Assembly (NCBI GenBank): GCA_044222245.1
Contig: JBGANQ010000003.1
Span: 62,001 to 126,000 of the forward strand
Length of the DNA: 64,000 bases
Direction: 5' to 3'
Source of the DNA: CALFML01 sp044222245
GTDB taxonomy: Bacteria > Myxococcota_A > Polyangia > Palsa-1104 > JAEUJZ01
Every line of letters begins with the position of its first letter. Position 1 is the stretch's first letter. Below the pieces are notes generated by a model that made no database searches, was not told where the DNA came from, and saw only the letters and a list, made by a program, of their open reading frames with translations. Of this stretch, positions 26,077 to 35,104 are shown piece by piece. A program made the translations under genes and the position numbers.

Positions 26077-26906
26077 CCGGGTTCCTTGTTGATGACAAAC
26101 GAGACCATGGCGCAGCCGGTGCCGCACTGCGGACGCGCCTGGGCCCCCTGCGAGGTGCACTGCGGCGGCGCGCTCGCCTGCGGGCAGTGGACCAGGTACA
26201 GCGTCTCGCGGCCGCGGCTGCTGTCGAGGGCCACGGCGCCGGGCAGCTCCTGCCCCTGGCCGGCGGGGCGGAGCGTCGACTCGGCGCTGCCCGGGCTCGG
26301 CCAGGCCACGTACAGCTCGCCGGTCGCCTCGATGCCGACGATCGTGACCTGACCGCTGCGCGGCAGGTCGACGACAAAGCGCAGGCGGTCGCCGGGCGCG
26401 AACTGCTCGCCGCTGACCGTCGCCTGGCCGCTCGCCTCGGTCGGGCCGTCGCTCTTGCCCTGGCGGTAGACGTGCAGGCCCAGGCCGCCTTTGGCGCGCA
26501 CGACATCGGTGTCCGGCTCGGCGGCGGTCGGCGGTGGCCCCGGAGGATGCTCGGGCGCCTTGCGGATCACAAGGAGGACGGCCAGCGCCGCGGTGGCGGC
26601 CGCCATCGGCGCCAGCAGCAGGCTGAGCTGGCGCAGCCAGCGGCGGGCCGCCGGGACCTGCTCGGACTCGTGCAGGCGGCGCCGGATGGTCGAGAGGATC
26701 GGCCGCGCGTCCACCTCGGGCAGGGCGTCGAAGCCGGCCTGCCGCAGGGCCATCCGCTCCGGGCACAGCGAGCACCCCTTTATGTGGCCGGTGAGGCGCT
26801 GCGCCTCGGCGCTCGGCAGCTCACCGGCGTGCAGTCGATCGAGCGCCAGATCCGAAGGACAGTCATCCTTCCCCGAGCGCAGGCGGGCAAAATCTTGGGC
26901 ATTCAT
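26073..26906 (-). CDS. Zinc-finger anti-sigma-like transmembrane protein
   Basis: 277 residues. The N-terminal H-I-K-G-C-S-L-C is the H-x3-C-x2-C anti-sigma zinc-finger motif, followed by a transmembrane segment (about 110-132) and a periplasmic domain with a Cys-rich end (C-P-Q-A-S-A-P-P-Q-C...C-G-T-G-C). The periplasmic part resembles DUF4384-like regulatory domains often paired with caspases. No sigma factor gene is adjacent, so its partner must be elsewhere, or the domain has another role. ATG 26906 is preceded by AGGAAG; an upstream extension to 26960 is open but not family-like. It is coupled to the caspase gene by a 4-bp overlap. Confidence 0.72.
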   Translation of the reverse strand: MNAQDFARLRSGKDDCPSDLALDRLHAGELPSAEAQRLTGHIKGCSLCPERMALRQAGFDALPEVDARPILSTIRRRLHESEQVPAARRWLRQLSLLLAPMAAATAALAVLLVIRKAPEHPPGPPPTAAEPDTDVVRAKGGLGLHVYRQGKSDGPTEASGQATVSGEQFAPGDRLRFVVDLPRSGQVTIVGIEATGELYVAWPSPGSAESTLRPAGQGQELPGAVALDSSRGRETLYLVHCPQASAPPQCTSQGAQARPQCGTGCAMVSFVINKEPG

Positions 26907-27179
26907 GGTGCCACTCGCTTCCTGTCTAGCTATGACCCGTAGGACCTCTATTTTGGGCAACCTGAAAGTGGGCCGGCCAAAAAAGTGTGCTATTTAGCGC
27001 GCCGCGCTGCCTGGGTGTAAGGGCAGGGCTCACCTGAGAAGGCTTGGGCGCGGCAAAAGCGCACACTGTCTTGTGAGCGCACATTCCGGCCGGCCGCGGG
27101 AAAGACCACAGCGACGCCGGGTTAGGTTGGCATGGCGCGTGAATGGCCGATCTCCTAAAGGCCACTCCCAGAGGACGTC
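26907..27179. other. Divergent intergenic region upstream of the zinc-finger and membrane-protein genes
   Basis: 273 bp holding the start signals of both divergent genes. An imperfect inverted repeat lies at 27059-27066 and 27073-27080 (GCGCACAC / GTGAGCGC, one mismatch, 6-bp spacer) and could be an operator. GAGGA just before 27180 is the ribosome binding site for the rightward gene. No RNA gene is recognisable. Confidence 0.4.
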
Positions 27180-28601
27180 ATGGCTGTCATCTCGGCACTC
27201 TTGTCTCTGCTTAGCAAGAAGCTTGGCGATCTGCTGCAGCTGCTGTTTGGCTGGTCGATCTCGGGACTGTTCGGCAAGCTTTCTTCGCGCAAGCAGAACG
27301 GACTGTCGGTCGCGCTGATCCTGTCGATCGTCTGGCCGCTGCTGGTCGTCGGCTGCTTTGTACCCGAGGTGTCGGCGTGGGCGGTGGCCTTTGTCCCGCT
27401 GCACGACTGGATTGGCAAGGAGGCGCTGCGCATCATCTGGATTGTGCTGGCGGTCTCCGTGCCGATGATCGTAGGCGGACTGACTGCGTGGATCGTGCCG
27501 GCGCGCAAGCAGCGCGGCAGCCTGCTGCGCACAGTCCTTTCGGGTTATCCGCTGACCCTGGGCATGTGCCTGTCGTTCCTGATTACCTTCATCGTCGTGC
27601 CGGTGCTGAAGCTCTTGTCGATCGCCAGGCGCTGGGAAGACGAGCATGTGTTCATCCAGCCCAGCGAGGGCGCCAACGAGCAGGTGCTGCAGAAGCTCGC
27701 CGCGGCGTGCGACAAAGCGCACCTGGAGGTCCACCTAAAGCCGATGCCCAAGGTGATGCAGGCCCCGACCCGGGTCCTCAAGTGGTTTGGCCGCGGCGCG
27801 CTTGAGCCGCTTATCGCCAGCAACCCGCACATGCTCGCAGGCGAGGCGGTACAGATATATCTTTATCCGGCGGACCTGCTCATCCGCGGAACTCCCGAGC
27901 TGATAAGCCGCGTGCGGGCCGCGATCGTGCGCGAGATGATGGTCGCGCCCGCCCACCTGACCGAAGATCCCAAGGCGCAGCAGCTGGAGGAGCACCTGGG
28001 CAAGCTCTGGCGCGAGCTCGCGCGGGCCGGAGTGGACGGTCCCTACGCGCGGGTGCAGAACCAGCTGCCAGCGCTGGCCCGGATCATCAACGACACCAAG
28101 CTGCCGTACACCGACTGGATGCTCCTTTATAGCAACATAATCAACCTGGAGCGCGCCGCTGCCGGTGAGTCTGCGGTTGCCGACCGCGACCTTTCGCCGA
28201 CCGCGCAGGAGAGTTCTGCCATGGAGAGAGATCCTCGCCCCGAGCTGTCCACTGTGGAGTTAATCAAGGAAGCCTTTGAAGAGTCGCAGGCTCTCATCAA
28301 GGCCGAGGTCGCGCTGGCGCGGCACGAGGCGCTCAAGGAGGTCAGCGCGCTCAAGCGCTTCGCCATCGCCGCGGCGATCGGCGGCGTTGTCGCAATCTTG
28401 GGTCTGTCGCTGCTGCTGGTGGCGGCGGTGCTGGCGATCTCGCCGCAGGCCTACGTGGCCGCGATTGCTGGCGGCGCGCTGCTGGTGATAGCGGGCGGCA
28501 CGGTCGGCATCGCCTACGGCATGCTGCCCAAAAAGCCCGTGCCGCAGACGCAGGAGAACCTGAAGGAAGATGTCCGGCTCCTCAAGGAGCGTCTGGCGTA
28601 A
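27180..28601 (+). CDS. Membrane protein fused to a DUF1469 (phage holin superfamily) domain
   Basis: 473 residues. The N-terminal part has three hydrophobic segments (about 42-62, 83-103, 118-143) and a soluble region (150-330) that I do not recognise. From about residue 348, E-L-S-T-V-E-L-I-K-E-A-F-E-E-S-Q-A-L-I-K-A-E-V-A-L-A is the amphipathic helix that starts DUF1469/holin-superfamily proteins, followed by their two transmembrane helices. An internal ATG (28221) at the domain boundary could produce the DUF1469 part alone, so this may be two genes fused. Such proteins are often membrane-stress associated. The ribosome binding site AGAGGA is 5 bp before the ATG. Confidence 0.65.
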   Translation: MAVISALLSLLSKKLGDLLQLLFGWSISGLFGKLSSRKQNGLSVALILSIVWPLLVVGCFVPEVSAWAVAFVPLHDWIGKEALRIIWIVLAVSVPMIVGGLTAWIVPARKQRGSLLRTVLSGYPLTLGMCLSFLITFIVVPVLKLLSIARRWEDEHVFIQPSEGANEQVLQKLAAACDKAHLEVHLKPMPKVMQAPTRVLKWFGRGALEPLIASNPHMLAGEAVQIYLYPADLLIRGTPELISRVRAAIVREMMVAPAHLTEDPKAQQLEEHLGKLWRELARAGVDGPYARVQNQLPALARIINDTKLPYTDWMLLYSNIINLERAAAGESAVADRDLSPTAQESSAMERDPRPELSTVELIKEAFEESQALIKAEVALARHEALKEVSALKRFAIAAAIGGVVAILGLSLLLVAAVLAISPQAYVAAIAGGALLVIAGGTVGIAYGMLPKKPVPQTQENLKEDVRLLKERLA

Positions 28602-28667
28602 CCGCGAGCGCGGAGCGCCCGAGCCGCGCGCTTGTCGCGGCGTAGCGAGGAATCAAGGAGCAGGAAC

Positions 28668-29261
28668 ATGAACGCGCACGACCTGATAAAGCATGACATT
28701 CCGGACATCCGGGTCCACCTGCGCAGCGAGCGGCCGCGCCCGCCGGGCAGCCAGCACCTGACCTTCCCCGGCGACAAGCCGACGAGCACGCCCGAAGATG
28801 AAGCGGCGGCTCATAAGAGCACAAGCTCCGATCCCGAGCAGCAGCGCCTGCAGGCCGATGCCGATCACCTGCGCCTGCAGCTCTCGCAGACCCTAGAGTC
28901 GCTCGCCCAGCGCAAGCAGAAGGTGGTCGAGGTCGCGCACGAGGTGACTCACAGCCCGATACCGCTGGTCCTCGCCGGCACCGGCGCCGTGGTCGCCCTG
29001 GTCGGCGGCGGCTGGCTGATTGCCCATAAGGCGCGCAAGCGGCTGCACCCGGCGCTGCCCGAGCGCCTGCACGCGGCGGTCGAGGTCTTCCGCCACCCCG
29101 AGCGCGCCGGCCACCCCGAGCAGCGCCCGCTCGCCGAGGAGATCGGCCGCGCCGCGGTGGTGAGCCTGTCTTCCCTCCTGCTGACCCAGCTGGCCAAGTA
29201 TGCGATGAAGCACCTGACCCAGAGCCAGGCGCCGAAGAAGGAAGCGCCGCCAGAGCTTTGA
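28668..29261 (+). CDS. DUF3618-like membrane protein
   Basis: 197 residues. A polar N-terminus leads into a coiled-coil-like helix Q-A-D-A-D-H-L-R-L-Q-L-S-Q-T-L-E-S-L-A-Q-R, the pattern of DUF3618 proteins, then a Gly-rich transmembrane segment (about 102-122) and a second hydrophobic stretch near 160-180. AAGGAGCAGGAAC precedes the ATG. DUF1469 and DUF3618 genes often occur together, as here (66 bp gap), usually in membrane-stress clusters. Exact function unknown. Confidence 0.65.
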   Translation: MNAHDLIKHDIPDIRVHLRSERPRPPGSQHLTFPGDKPTSTPEDEAAAHKSTSSDPEQQRLQADADHLRLQLSQTLESLAQRKQKVVEVAHEVTHSPIPLVLAGTGAVVALVGGGWLIAHKARKRLHPALPERLHAAVEVFRHPERAGHPEQRPLAEEIGRAAVVSLSSLLLTQLAKYAMKHLTQSQAPKKEAPPEL

Positions 29262-29297
29262 TGGACTGGCGGCTCACCAACTGCGCGCTGACCGCGG

Positions 29298-30464
29298 CTA
29301 CTCGCGCATAGCGCGCACCGGGGAGATGCGCGCCGCCTGCAGCGCCGGGAAGAAGCCGCCGCACAGGCCCATGATGCCGGCGAAAAAAAGTGCCGTCATA
29401 AGGATCGCCGGCGTTGGCGTGAACGAAAAGACGATCTCCGACCAGCTGGCGAAGTTCATCATCGAGAACTTCACGCTGCCCAGCAGCAGCGAGGCGAGCC
29501 CGCCCAGGACGCCGCCGAGCAGCGCCAGCGCCAGCGCCTCCAGCAGGAACGAGAGCAGGATGCTGCGGCGGGAAAATCCCAGCGCCCGCAGCGTCCCGAT
29601 CTCGCGGCTGCGGCTGGCGATCGATGCGTACATGGTGATCATGGCACCGATCATGGCGCCGATCGCGAAGATGACCGCCACCACCGTGCCGAGCGCGCTG
29701 ACAAACAGCGAGGTGCCCTCGGACTGCTTCTCGTAGTAGCGATCCTCGCGCAGGGCGTCCAGGCCGAGCTGCTTGTCCTGCTCGACCACCGCCTCGAACG
29801 CCTCGAACTTGCTCGGCGACTCCAGCTGCACCCGCACCGCCGAGAACAGCCCCGCCCGCCCGAACGCCGCGCGCACTGCGTCGATGTCCGCCCACACCTC
29901 GGACTCGTGGGAGGAGCCCTCGTGGGTGAAGATGCCGACCACGCGCGCCGGACGGTTTTTGCGCAGCTCGAAGGTCTGGCCAAGCTCCAGACCCTTGAAG
30001 CGGCCGCGCAGCCGCTGGCCGATGATCACCTCATCGGTACCCGGCTGGGCGCGCCGCCCTTCGATGATCCGCGCCGTGTTGCGGAACTGCATCACGCTGT
30101 CGGGCACGCCGCGGATCTGGACGTTGGACACCCCATCAAAGCCGACCTTGTCCATGGTCGCGACCACCAGCACCTCGCCCAGGCCCAGGGCGTTGCCGTG
30201 CTCGTCCTTTTTGACCCCGGGCGCCGACAGGATGAGGGCCAGCGTCGGCGTCTCGATGCTCGAGCCCATCTCGACGTCGCTGCCCTTGCGCAAGACCACC
30301 GCCACATCGGGGCTGCCGCTGCGCCCGAGCGTCTCTTTGATGCCGTTTGCGAGCATCAGCGCCGCCGCCAGCACGAACACCACGAGCGCGATGCCGAGCA
30401 CACTGGCCAGCGTGGTCGTGCGGCGCACCGCCATACTCCGGAGATTGTAAGCAATAGGAATCAT
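29298..30464 (-). CDS. ABC transporter permease, FtsX/MacB type (second permease)
   Basis: 388 residues with one N-terminal transmembrane helix, a large periplasmic domain (about 45-260) and three C-terminal helices, the FtsX/MacB topology. The C-terminal segment R-S-R-E-I-G-T-L-R-A-L-G-F-S-R-R-S-I-L is the cytoplasmic coupling helix that meets the ATPase. It ends the operon adaptor-ATPase-permease-permease. The two permeases are similar in layout but not identical, so the exporter is probably a heterodimer. Likely an envelope or secondary-metabolite exporter; substrate unknown. Confidence 0.85.
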   Translation of the reverse strand: MIPIAYNLRSMAVRRTTTLASVLGIALVVFVLAAALMLANGIKETLGRSGSPDVAVVLRKGSDVEMGSSIETPTLALILSAPGVKKDEHGNALGLGEVLVVATMDKVGFDGVSNVQIRGVPDSVMQFRNTARIIEGRRAQPGTDEVIIGQRLRGRFKGLELGQTFELRKNRPARVVGIFTHEGSSHESEVWADIDAVRAAFGRAGLFSAVRVQLESPSKFEAFEAVVEQDKQLGLDALREDRYYEKQSEGTSLFVSALGTVVAVIFAIGAMIGAMITMYASIASRSREIGTLRALGFSRRSILLSFLLEALALALLGGVLGGLASLLLGSVKFSMMNFASWSEIVFSFTPTPAILMTALFFAGIMGLCGGFFPALQAARISPVRAMRE

Positions 30465-30473
30465 GGCCGCCCC

Positions 30474-31646
30474 CTACCCTACCCTGCGCAAGGCTTCGAT
30501 GACGTGCAGCCGCGAGGCGCGATACGCTGGCAAAAGACCCGCCAAAAGCGCCAGCAGCAGCGCCAGCCCCATCGCGGAAAGCGCGGTGGTCTCGGCGACG
30601 CGGAAATACGGAAAGAACGAGCCCATGTTCTCCTCCAGCCAGCGCCCCATGCCGCCCTGCACCACCGGATAGGCCAGAACCAGGCCCAGCCCCCCACCCA
30701 GAGCTCCTACCGCCAGTGACTCGGCGAGCACCGCGATCGCGATGTGGTGGGGCAGAAATCCAATGGCGCGCATCACGCCAAACTCGCGCGTCCGCTCGCG
30801 CGCGCCCATGGCGATGGTGTTGCCCAGGATGAGCATCATGATCGCCAGGATCACCAGCGAGATGATGTCTATTGCCTTTAGCACCGTCGAGAGCATTCCA
30901 AGAAACGACGTGTTCATGGCGCGCTCGCTCATGCTGAGGGTCTGGATCTCCTGGTCATCGAAGATCCGGTCGATGGCCTGGCTGATCTCGGCGGCGCGGC
31001 CGGGCTCTTTGATGCGGCTTATGACCCAGCCGATCTGATCGCGCTGCCGCGCCCCCTCGGGCAGCGACTCGTTGAGGTAGTCCCAGTGAAAAAAGAACGT
31101 CGAGCGATCCACCACCTTGCGCTTGGCCCCGTAGATCCCGGCGATCTGAAACTGCCAGTCCCCCGGATAGATCGACCCGGTCAGGGTCACCGTGTCGCCG
31201 ACCTTCCAGCCAAGCTTGCGCGCCAGCACATCGCCGACCAGGGCGCCCTTGCGGTCGCTCAGCCAGCGCTCCTTGTCGGCCGGCGAGACGACGATCTCGT
31301 CGAACACCGAGAAGAAGCTTTGGGTCTGCACCGCCATCGAGGCGAAAAACTCGCGCTCGTGATTGGGGTCCTTGGCGCCAAACCAGTTGGAGTAGCAGGA
31401 GTCGACGACGCCGGGCACGCTGCGGATCGTCTCGATGTAGCGCTTGGGCAGCGGCACGATGAAGGTGACCTTGTTGCGGGTGGCGATGCGATCCTTGGCC
31501 GCGAAGTCCGCCCCTACCGTCCACGCGGTGAGCACGGTGCGCAGCAGCACGAACGCCACCACCGCCACCGCGATGCCCAGCACGGTGAGCAGCGTACGGA
31601 GCTTGTTGCGGCCAACATTTTTTACCGAGACGCCGACCAGGTTCAT
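30474..31646 (-). CDS. ABC transporter permease, FtsX/MacB type (first permease)
   Basis: 390 residues with the same topology as its downstream neighbour. R-E-R-T-R-E-F-G-V-M-R-A-I-G-F-L-P is the coupling helix. The periplasmic domain resembles the MacB-PCD fold. Its ATG overlaps the stop of the ATPase gene (ATGA), and 9 bp separate it from the second permease, so the four genes form one transcript. Confidence 0.85.
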   Translation of the reverse strand: MNLVGVSVKNVGRNKLRTLLTVLGIAVAVVAFVLLRTVLTAWTVGADFAAKDRIATRNKVTFIVPLPKRYIETIRSVPGVVDSCYSNWFGAKDPNHEREFFASMAVQTQSFFSVFDEIVVSPADKERWLSDRKGALVGDVLARKLGWKVGDTVTLTGSIYPGDWQFQIAGIYGAKRKVVDRSTFFFHWDYLNESLPEGARQRDQIGWVISRIKEPGRAAEISQAIDRIFDDQEIQTLSMSERAMNTSFLGMLSTVLKAIDIISLVILAIMMLILGNTIAMGARERTREFGVMRAIGFLPHHIAIAVLAESLAVGALGGGLGLVLAYPVVQGGMGRWLEENMGSFFPYFRVAETTALSAMGLALLLALLAGLLPAYRASRLHVIEALRRVG

Positions 31647-32395
31647 ATGAGCGCCCCCTTGTCCAGGCGCCGCGTGCGCGTGGCCCGCGCCGCCGCCGCC
31701 GGATCATGGGTAACCATGATGATGGTCTTTTTCAGATCGCGGTTCAGGGTGGTCAGCAGGGTCAGGATCTCATCGGCGCTCTGGCGATCGAGGTCGCCGG
31801 TCGGCTCGTCGGCGACGAGCAGCAGCGGGTCGTTGACGATGGCGCGGGCGATCGCCACCCGCTGCTCCTGACCGCCGGAGAGCTGGCGCGGGTAGTGGCT
31901 CATCCGATCCGCCAGCCCGACCACCCGCAGCGCGGTCTGGGCGCGCCGCCGCCGCTCCTTGGCCGGGAGGCTGGTGAGCAGCAGCGGCAGCTCGACATTT
32001 TCCTGCGCGGTGAGCACCGGCATCAGGTTGTAGGTCTGAAAGATGAAGCCGATGGTGCGCGCCCGCCACTTGGCCAGGGCGCTATCGGACAGCTGGGTGA
32101 GGTCGGCGCCGGCGACGAGGATGCTGCCCGAGCTTGGCCGATCAAGGCCTGCTATTAGGTTGAGCAGCGTCGACTTGCCCGAGCCCGAGGGGCCCATCAG
32201 CGCCTCGAAGGCGCCCTGCGGGACCTGCAGGTCGAGGCTCTTGAGCACCGCCGTCGGCTCCTTGCCGCGGTAGTAGGTCTTGCCGACGCCGCGCACCTGG
32301 ATGAGGGCCGGGCCGCTGCTCGGCAGGACGTGGTCGGCCACCGCCTCGGCGCGGGCGGAATCGGGGCTGGGGCTGGGCATGGACAGCTCACTCAT
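31643..32395 (-). CDS. ABC transporter ATP-binding protein, MacB/LolD type
   Basis: 250 residues. Walker A is G-P-S-G-S-G-K-S-T, the signature L-S-G-G-Q-E-Q-R-V-A-I-A-R-A, Walker B L-L-V-A-D-E-P-T-G-D-L-D and the switch His is in V-T-H-D. The protein belongs to the LolD/MacB/FtsE group, which work with FtsX-type permeases through mechanotransmission. It overlaps both neighbours by 4 bp. Confidence 0.92.
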   Translation of the reverse strand: MSELSMPSPSPDSARAEAVADHVLPSSGPALIQVRGVGKTYYRGKEPTAVLKSLDLQVPQGAFEALMGPSGSGKSTLLNLIAGLDRPSSGSILVAGADLTQLSDSALAKWRARTIGFIFQTYNLMPVLTAQENVELPLLLTSLPAKERRRRAQTALRVVGLADRMSHYPRQLSGGQEQRVAIARAIVNDPLLLVADEPTGDLDRQSADEILTLLTTLNRDLKKTIIMVTHDPAAAARATRTRRLDKGALI

Positions 32396-33642
32396 CGCTC
32401 GCTACTCTCGCTTTCTTGGACGCGCTGACCGTCGCTGAGGGTCGGCGCAGGATCGCGCACCACGCGGGTCCCGGGCGGCGGTCCGGCGGTCAGCTCGAAG
32501 CCGCCGCCGAGCGCCGCGCCCAGCACCACCTGGGTGCTGTGGACCCGCGCCGTGTCCTTGTTGTAGACGAAGACCACCTTGGCGCCGCCGCGCTCGGCCA
32601 GGGCCACCGCCGGCAAAAGGACCTTAGGCGCCTGGGCCAGGGTCTCGCGGCTGAGCTCCTTGCTGAGGAAGTTGACCCGCGCTGCCATGTCGGGCAGGAC
32701 GCCGGCGACGTCATCGGCGAACCGCACCTTCACCGCCACCGTCGCCTTGGCGCGGCTGACTCGCGGCAGGATCTCCAGGGTCTGGCCGCGCCGCCGCTGG
32801 CTGGGGTAGGCGTCGAGCACGATCTCGCACGGGCCGCCGACTCGCACCCGCGATAGTCGCCCTTCGGGCACATCGGTCTCGACGACCAGCGACTCCTGCG
32901 AGAGGTCGCCCAGCTCGAGCAGGCTCTGCGTCGGCCCGACGACCTCGCCAAGCTCGGGCGGCTTGGTCAGCACCGTGCCATCGATCGGCGCCACCACGGT
33001 GAGCTGCTCGAGCGCCGCCTTCTGCGTCGCCACCTCGGCCTGCGCGGCGCGGACCTCGGCCTCGGCGGCCTTGACCGCGGTGCTGAGCGCCTCGGCGCGC
33101 GCCTCCAGATCGATGGCGCTGGCCAGCGGTCCAACGTCGCGCTGAAACAGGCCGCGCGCCCGCCGCGCCTGCTCGACCGTCTCGGCGACATTGGCGCGCG
33201 CGGTCTGCACGCGCGCCGCCGCGGACAGCGCCCGCGCCTGCGCCGCCGCGATCGCCGAGCGCTCACTGATCGCATCCAGCCGCAGCAGGATCTCGCCGCT
33301 GCGCACCCGCTGCCCTTGACGGACCAGAACCTGCGCCACGCGGCCGGTCACCTTGGCCCCGACCTTGGACAGCGTCTGTGGCACCACGTAGCCGGTGGCG
33401 GTCAGCTCGATCTGCGCCTGCGCCGGCGAGACCAGGGCGATCTCGGTCAGCGCGACCTGGGTCTTGAACAGACGCGCCTGCACCGCCGGATACACCACCA
33501 GATAGCCGAGCAGCGCGGCGCCGAGCAGCGCCCCGCCGAGCGCCAGGAAGCCGAGCGGCCCGCGGCGCGGCGGTCCGCCGTCGGGGGACTCGTCGCGAGA
33601 GATGCGCAGCGAGGCCAGATCGGTAAGAAGTTGGTCAGCCAT
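32392..33642 (-). CDS. Periplasmic adaptor (HlyD/MacA-like membrane fusion protein)
   Basis: 416 residues from ATG 33642 (AGGTG 4 bp upstream). One transmembrane segment near 35-55 is followed by a biotinyl-lipoyl half-motif (V-G-A-K-V-T-G-R-V), a long helical hairpin rich in Ala/Glu/Arg (about 110-215), the second lipoyl half (V-V-A-P-I-D-G-T-V) and beta-barrel domains. It bridges the inner-membrane ABC exporter to an outer-membrane channel in MacAB-like systems. No TolC-like gene is adjacent. It is first in the four-gene operon and overlaps the ATPase gene by 4 bp. Confidence 0.88.
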   Translation of the reverse strand: MADQLLTDLASLRISRDESPDGGPPRRGPLGFLALGGALLGAALLGYLVVYPAVQARLFKTQVALTEIALVSPAQAQIELTATGYVVPQTLSKVGAKVTGRVAQVLVRQGQRVRSGEILLRLDAISERSAIAAAQARALSAAARVQTARANVAETVEQARRARGLFQRDVGPLASAIDLEARAEALSTAVKAAEAEVRAAQAEVATQKAALEQLTVVAPIDGTVLTKPPELGEVVGPTQSLLELGDLSQESLVVETDVPEGRLSRVRVGGPCEIVLDAYPSQRRRGQTLEILPRVSRAKATVAVKVRFADDVAGVLPDMAARVNFLSKELSRETLAQAPKVLLPAVALAERGGAKVVFVYNKDTARVHSTQVVLGAALGGGFELTAGPPPGTRVVRDPAPTLSDGQRVQESESSER

Positions 33643-33842
33643 GACACCTGTGGGGAAAGCTACCACAGGCAGCTGAACAAAAGTCAAGCCCAGAGGGCGC
33701 TAATTCTGCGCTTCACTCCGGCGGACCCAACCTCAAAGAGAGTTCCCAAAAGGAGCACGGCAGCTCTCCAGTGGGGGGCCGGGAGCGGGCCCGCGGTGGT
33801 CGCGGTGGTCGTGGGAAGGCGCCGGCCCAAGCCGCTGGCCTC

Positions 33843-34364
33843 TCAGGACTGGCGCTTGTCGACGGTGGCGCTGCGCTGCTGAGCCCAGGCGAGGAAGCGC
33901 TCGAGCAGGTTGCCCACGGTGCGCTTGGAGACGCCGAGCAGCTCGGCCGCCTCCTCGTGGCTCATGCCATCCAGGTAGACGTAGACCGCGGCGCGCGCCT
34001 GCTGCTCGTCGGCCTCGGCGAGGAGGCGGCGCAGGTGCAGGAGCTCACTGGCCGCCGGAGCCGCCGCGCCGCTGGCCTCCCCTTCCGGAGCGTTCTCCTG
34101 CAAGAGCTGCCGCCGGCGGGCGCGATCGCGGAGCAGGTTCAGGCAGTAGTGGGTGGTGATCTGATAAAGCCAGGTCGTGACGCCGCTGCGGCCCTCAAAG
34201 CCGCTGCCGCTGCGCATGACCCGGATGAACACCTCCTGCGTCGCCTCCTCGGCGTCTTCGCGCCGGCCGAGCAGGCGAAAGGCGCGGCGGTAGACCATCG
34301 CCCCGTGCCGGCGAAACAGCTCGCCTACCTCGCCCACCTTTAGTGAGGTGCCCCCGGAAGACAT
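33843..34364 (-). CDS. ECF-type RNA polymerase sigma factor
   Basis: About 173 residues. Region 2: V-Y-R-R-A-F-R-L-L-G-R-R-E-D-A-E-E-A-T-Q-E-V-F followed by T-W-L-Y-Q-I-T-T-H-Y-C-L-N. Region 4: M-S-H-E-E-A-A-E-L-L-G-V-S-K-R-T-V-G-N-L-L-E-R-F. ATG 34364 is preferred over the open extension to 34436, which lacks sigma features. No anti-sigma gene is adjacent. It lies 200 bp upstream of the adaptor gene in the same orientation and is divergent from the split membrane-protein gene; control of either neighbour is possible but not shown. Confidence 0.85.
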   Translation of the reverse strand: MSSGGTSLKVGEVGELFRRHGAMVYRRAFRLLGRREDAEEATQEVFIRVMRSGSGFEGRSGVTTWLYQITTHYCLNLLRDRARRRQLLQENAPEGEASGAAAPAASELLHLRRLLAEADEQQARAAVYVYLDGMSHEEAAELLGVSKRTVGNLLERFLAWAQQRSATVDKRQS

Positions 34365-34501
34365 CGATCTAGCGTTGCATCGTTGCTCGGGCGCGGTCAA
34401 GCCCGCCCACTGGCTGAAGAAAACGGCCTGCGACAATGGCGGCGCAGTCGTGGTACTCTACGTGGAGCTTTCTCGTCGCCCGCACGGGCCCCGGAGGGGA
34501 T

Positions 34502-35104
34502 GTGAGTGCTGCTCCGCCTCTAGTTACCACAGCGATACCCGCCCCCTCAGCGGACCACACTGCGAGTCCGGGCCCGGGTCTGGTCCCGGGCGCCAGCGGC
34601 GGCGCTGCAGTGCCCGATCCGCTGGTCATGGGCCACCGTTTCCTGCCCGAGGCGCCGACGAGCCGCATCGTGCTGCGGCTGCATGCGCTGCTCTCTGCCA
34701 TCGCCGCGGACTGGCCGCTAGAGACCCAGCTCGATTGGCTGGAGGAGCTGAGCAGCTGGCTGCACCGGCACGGCTGGCCGCGCAGCAGCCGGCACACCTC
34801 GCTCAACCTCCTTCAGGATAATGATCCGCGGACGCTGCACCTGCAGTTCCTGGTCAATGTGCTGACCCATGTGCCGGCGTGGCGGGCGGCCTTCTCGGCG
34901 CTCATGCGGTCGGTCCTGGGGCAGATGCAGGCGACCCGCCTGTTCTCGGACATCGGCCTGCCGCAGGAGCCCGGGTTCTGCGCCGCGGCGCCGCCCGAGC
35001 CAGTCGTTTCGCCAGCTTGCGCGGACCGCCGCACGCCGTCATCCCGACCCAGCGCGGCCGCGCGTCGGGCACCTACAGCGCGCCGCAGGATGACCTGGGG
35101 ATGA
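34502..35104 (+). pseudogene. 5' fragment of a split SpecificRecomb (Gcr-family) membrane protein gene
   Basis: This is the amino-terminal part of a gene interrupted by the integrative element. GTG 34502 is preceded by GGAGGGGAT. The segment N-D-P-R-T-L-H-L-Q-F-L-V-N-V-L...L-F-S-D-I-G-L-P-Q-E-P-G-F is the conserved N-terminal region of the PF10136 family. Family members continue after G-L-P-x-x-x-G-F with an E-R-L...L-P segment; here the sequence instead enters the element after base 34980 and reads about 41 unrelated Arg/Pro-rich residues to the stop at 35104. The continuation is found in the same frame at 57721. Despite the family name, recombinase activity of these membrane proteins is not established. 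Confidence 0.85.
34964..34980 (+). repeat. Left attachment core (attL), 17-bp direct repeat
   Basis: CAGGAGCCCGGGTTCTG, identical to 57704-57720 and encoding Gln-Glu-Pro-Gly-Phe in the target gene at both ends. One mismatch (G versus C) separates it from two further matching C bases on the left, giving 19 of 20 matching positions. It marks the junction between target gene and element. Confidence 0.88.

Noticed and set aside
24367..26352. 661-codon plus-strand frame across the caspase gene
   Set aside because: Low-complexity Arg/Gln-rich shadow; the minus-strand caspase and zinc-finger motifs are decisive.
34436..34501. Upstream start for the split membrane-protein gene
   Set aside because: GTG 34502 has a clear GGAGG-type site; the 22 residues before it are not family-like.
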